Below are positions 62,593 through 64,000 of a stretch of DNA of 64,000 bases, piece by piece. Each line of letters opens with the position of its first letter. The stretch's first letter is position 1. Below the pieces are notes generated by a model that had not been told where the DNA came from, did not search any database, and saw nothing but the letters and a program-made list of their open reading frames with translations. The stretch is taken from contig NZ_LPUY01000077.1 of NCBI RefSeq assembly GCF_001518015.1, positions 1 to 64,000 on the forward strand. Reading direction: 5' to 3'. Both the position numbers and the translations under genes were made by a program. Origin of the DNA: Tritonibacter horizontis. GTDB lineage: Bacteria > Pseudomonadota > Alphaproteobacteria > Rhodobacterales > Rhodobacteraceae.

Positions 62593-63645
62593 TCAGGCTG
62601 CGGCGACCTTGGCGATGATCCCATCGACCGTGCTCACGGCAACGGTGTCAGGGCTGACGTTCTGGGCGGTCGCTTCGGTCAGGATCTTCGACAGGGTGCG
62701 GTCCAGGGCTGTCAGTTTGTCAGCTACAAATCCCGGCCGGTCCGAGATCGTCAGGATCTCTGTCGCGACATTGATAATGCCGCCGCCATTGGCGACAAAA
62801 TCAGGTGCATAAAGTATTCCCCGCCCATGTAGCCGCGCTGCATCCTCAGATGTGGCCAGTTGGTTGTTCGCCCCACCGACAACCATCGAAACCCGCAGCT
62901 GCGGAATGGTCGCGCTATTGAGCACACCGCCGATGGCGCAGGGGCAGAAGATATCCGCCTGCGTAGCATAGATGGCCTCCGGCGCAACGGTGGTCGCATC
63001 GAATGCGCGGGTTGCGGCGTCAACCCGTTCAGGGTCCATGTCCGTTACGGTCAGCTCCGCTCCGGCCTCCCGCAGCAATTGTGCCAGATGCCAGCCGACA
63101 TGCCCCAACCCCTGCAAGCTGACACGTCGCGCGGACAAATCCTTGTGCCCATGACGTCTGGAATGCGTTGTCAGAATCGCGTTGAAAATGCCCCGCGCTG
63201 TAATCGGAGAGGGGTCGCCGCTGGCGAATGTCCCCGTGGGAAGGCCCGCGACATATGCCGTTTCGGTTGCGATTTGCGCCATATCTTCGGGGGTCACCCC
63301 CATGTCTTCGGCGGTGTAATAGCGTCCGTTCAGTGTCTCCAGCGCCCGTCCGAACGCCCGCAGCAGGGCCGGTGTTTTCTGAGTGGCCGGGTCCGCAAGG
63401 ATCACCGCCTTGCCGCCCCCCAGCGGCAGACCGGCAGCCGCGTTTTTATAGGTCATGCCGGCGCTCAGTCGGCAGACATCCTCCAGCGCGGCGTCAAAAC
63501 TGGGGTAGGGGCGAAAACGCAGACCGCCGGCCGCGGGGCCAAGCTTGGTGGAATGCAGCGCGATGATGCCCAAGAGACCGCTCTCTGGATCTTCGACGCG
63601 GTGGATCTCTTCATGGGTTCGGGATGGAATTGGTGTGATTTTCAT
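62593..63645 (-). CDS. Glu/Leu/Phe/Val family amino-acid dehydrogenase
   Basis: This 350-residue NAD-dependent enzyme oxidatively deaminates an amino acid, most likely leucine/valine-type by length. It has GLPLGGGKAVILADP with the catalytic Lys and FRPYPSFDAALEDV before it. The NAD-binding GLGHVGWHLAQLL and VVGGANNQLA follow. The divergent Lrp-type gene is its probable regulator, a common arrangement for branched-chain or other amino-acid catabolism. The precise substrate cannot be read from the sequence. Confidence 0.9.
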   Translation of the reverse strand: MKITPIPSRTHEEIHRVEDPESGLLGIIALHSTKLGPAAGGLRFRPYPSFDAALEDVCRLSAGMTYKNAAAGLPLGGGKAVILADPATQKTPALLRAFGRALETLNGRYYTAEDMGVTPEDMAQIATETAYVAGLPTGTFASGDPSPITARGIFNAILTTHSRRHGHKDLSARRVSLQGLGHVGWHLAQLLREAGAELTVTDMDPERVDAATRAFDATTVAPEAIYATQADIFCPCAIGGVLNSATIPQLRVSMVVGGANNQLATSEDAARLHGRGILYAPDFVANGGGIINVATEILTISDRPGFVADKLTALDRTLSKILTEATAQNVSPDTVAVSTVDGIIAKVAAA

Positions 63646-63699
63646 GGACTGCTCCTCCTGCCTCGCCCCCAGTCTATTCGCCTCAACGTGCAGAAAATC

Positions 63700-63710
63700 A
63701 CCAAATTGGT
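63700..63710. promoter_or_regulatory. Dyad ACCAA-A-TTGGT between divergent genes
   Basis: This perfect 5-bp-arm dyad lies in the 126-bp gap between the dehydrogenase gene and the Lrp-type regulator, in an AT-rich setting next to CCTTTAACC. It is a candidate operator for the adjacent regulator. Confidence 0.4.
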
Positions 63711-63771
63711 CCTTTAACCTGATAGGATTTGGAGTATTCCGCTAAAAGTGCTGCCACTGATGGTGAAAAAC

Positions 63772-64000
63772 ATGGATAGCCTGGACGTAAAGATCATTTC
63801 CGCGCTGCAGCGCGACGGACGTATGACGATGGCCGAACTCTCTGAAGAGGTCGGTCTGTCGCCCACACCCTGCGCGCGCCGGGTCGCCAACCTCGAGAAA
63901 GCCGGGGTCATCGTCGGTTATGGCGCACGGGTGGATCAGTCCAAACTGGGCTTGCCGGTGACAATCTTTGTTGCAGTCGAGTTGGAACGGCAATCCCGCG
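63772..64000 (+). CDS. Lrp/AsnC family regulator (partial, runs off right edge)
   Basis: The first 76 residues are visible: MDSLDVKIISALQRDGRMTM, then an HTH AELSEEVGLSPTPCARRVANLEKAGV and the beginning of the RAM domain (VTIFVAVELERQ). The ATG at 63772 has GGTGA upstream and matches the usual start of the family; an ATG at 63760 would add four residues. It is divergent from the amino-acid dehydrogenase gene, which suggests substrate-dependent activation of that gene. Confidence 0.88.
   Translation, partial: MDSLDVKIISALQRDGRMTMAELSEEVGLSPTPCARRVANLEKAGVIVGYGARVDQSKLGLPVTIFVAVELERQSR

Overview
The window looks like a chromosomal stretch from an alphaproteobacterium of the Rhodobacterales (roseobacter group). 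Supporting signs are the high G+C, a carbon-monoxide-dehydrogenase-like cox cluster, several PF13704-type glycosyltransferases, a TRAP transporter with its own two-component pair, CtrA-type and GANTC sites, and many four-base ATGA gene overlaps. I saw no rRNA, tRNA, insertion sequence or CRISPR array. The only phage-like material is the 3' end of a structural-type gene plus a small partner at the left edge.

Layout. 1-951: end of a phage-like/LamG-type module. 1298-2893: tatABC. 3095-3937: DUF815 ATPase. 4357-9058 (minus): NlpD-like lipoprotein, pcm-surE, an SDR and two small genes. 9253-14531 (minus): radA-cvpA-(Hint protein)-purF. 14801-20083 (minus): dnaB, alr, an Mla-type lipid transporter (mlaE, mlaF), a small membrane protein and a PqiA-like protein. 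20336-23737 (minus): pyrC and pyrE separated by an RTX protein gene. 23858-30181 (minus): a five-gene locus with three glycosyltransferase-like proteins, a sulfotransferase and a conserved unknown. 30424-38838 (plus): form II cox cluster (AAA ATPase, VWA protein, XdhC, molybdopterin-binding protein, coxS-L-M). 39837-40385 (minus): infC with a probable AUA start. 40591-45578 (minus): assimilatory sulfate/sulfite reduction operon (cobA, DUF2849, cysI, cysH, DUF934) plus ferredoxin-NADP reductase, with a divergent Lrp-type regulator. 46272-53913: a P450, then a DctB/DctD-like pair and dctPQM. 53997-58504 (minus): tpiA, two Fe-S assembly genes, nfeD/SPFH and a protease-like/RimK fusion. 58575-62476 (plus): tgt and lon. 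62593-64000: amino-acid dehydrogenase with a divergent Lrp regulator running off the right edge.

The most interesting non-coding signals are: (i) four intergenic copies of a repeat in which two conserved blocks flank a hairpin whose sequence changes from copy to copy while its pairing is kept; (ii) a second repeat family, three copies, sharing the motif CCCCGAGGTATTT; (iii) two exact TTAA-N7-TTAA CtrA-type boxes upstream of the Hint gene; (iv) tandem dyads upstream of dctPQM next to a DctD-like regulator that has lost its GAFTGA loop and Walker A lysine; (v) a long-range inverted repeat in front of lon that ends beside its ribosome-binding site. The best candidate for an undescribed system is the 6.3-kb glycosyltransferase/sulfotransferase locus.

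All calls come from reading the sequence and recalled family knowledge; no database search was run.
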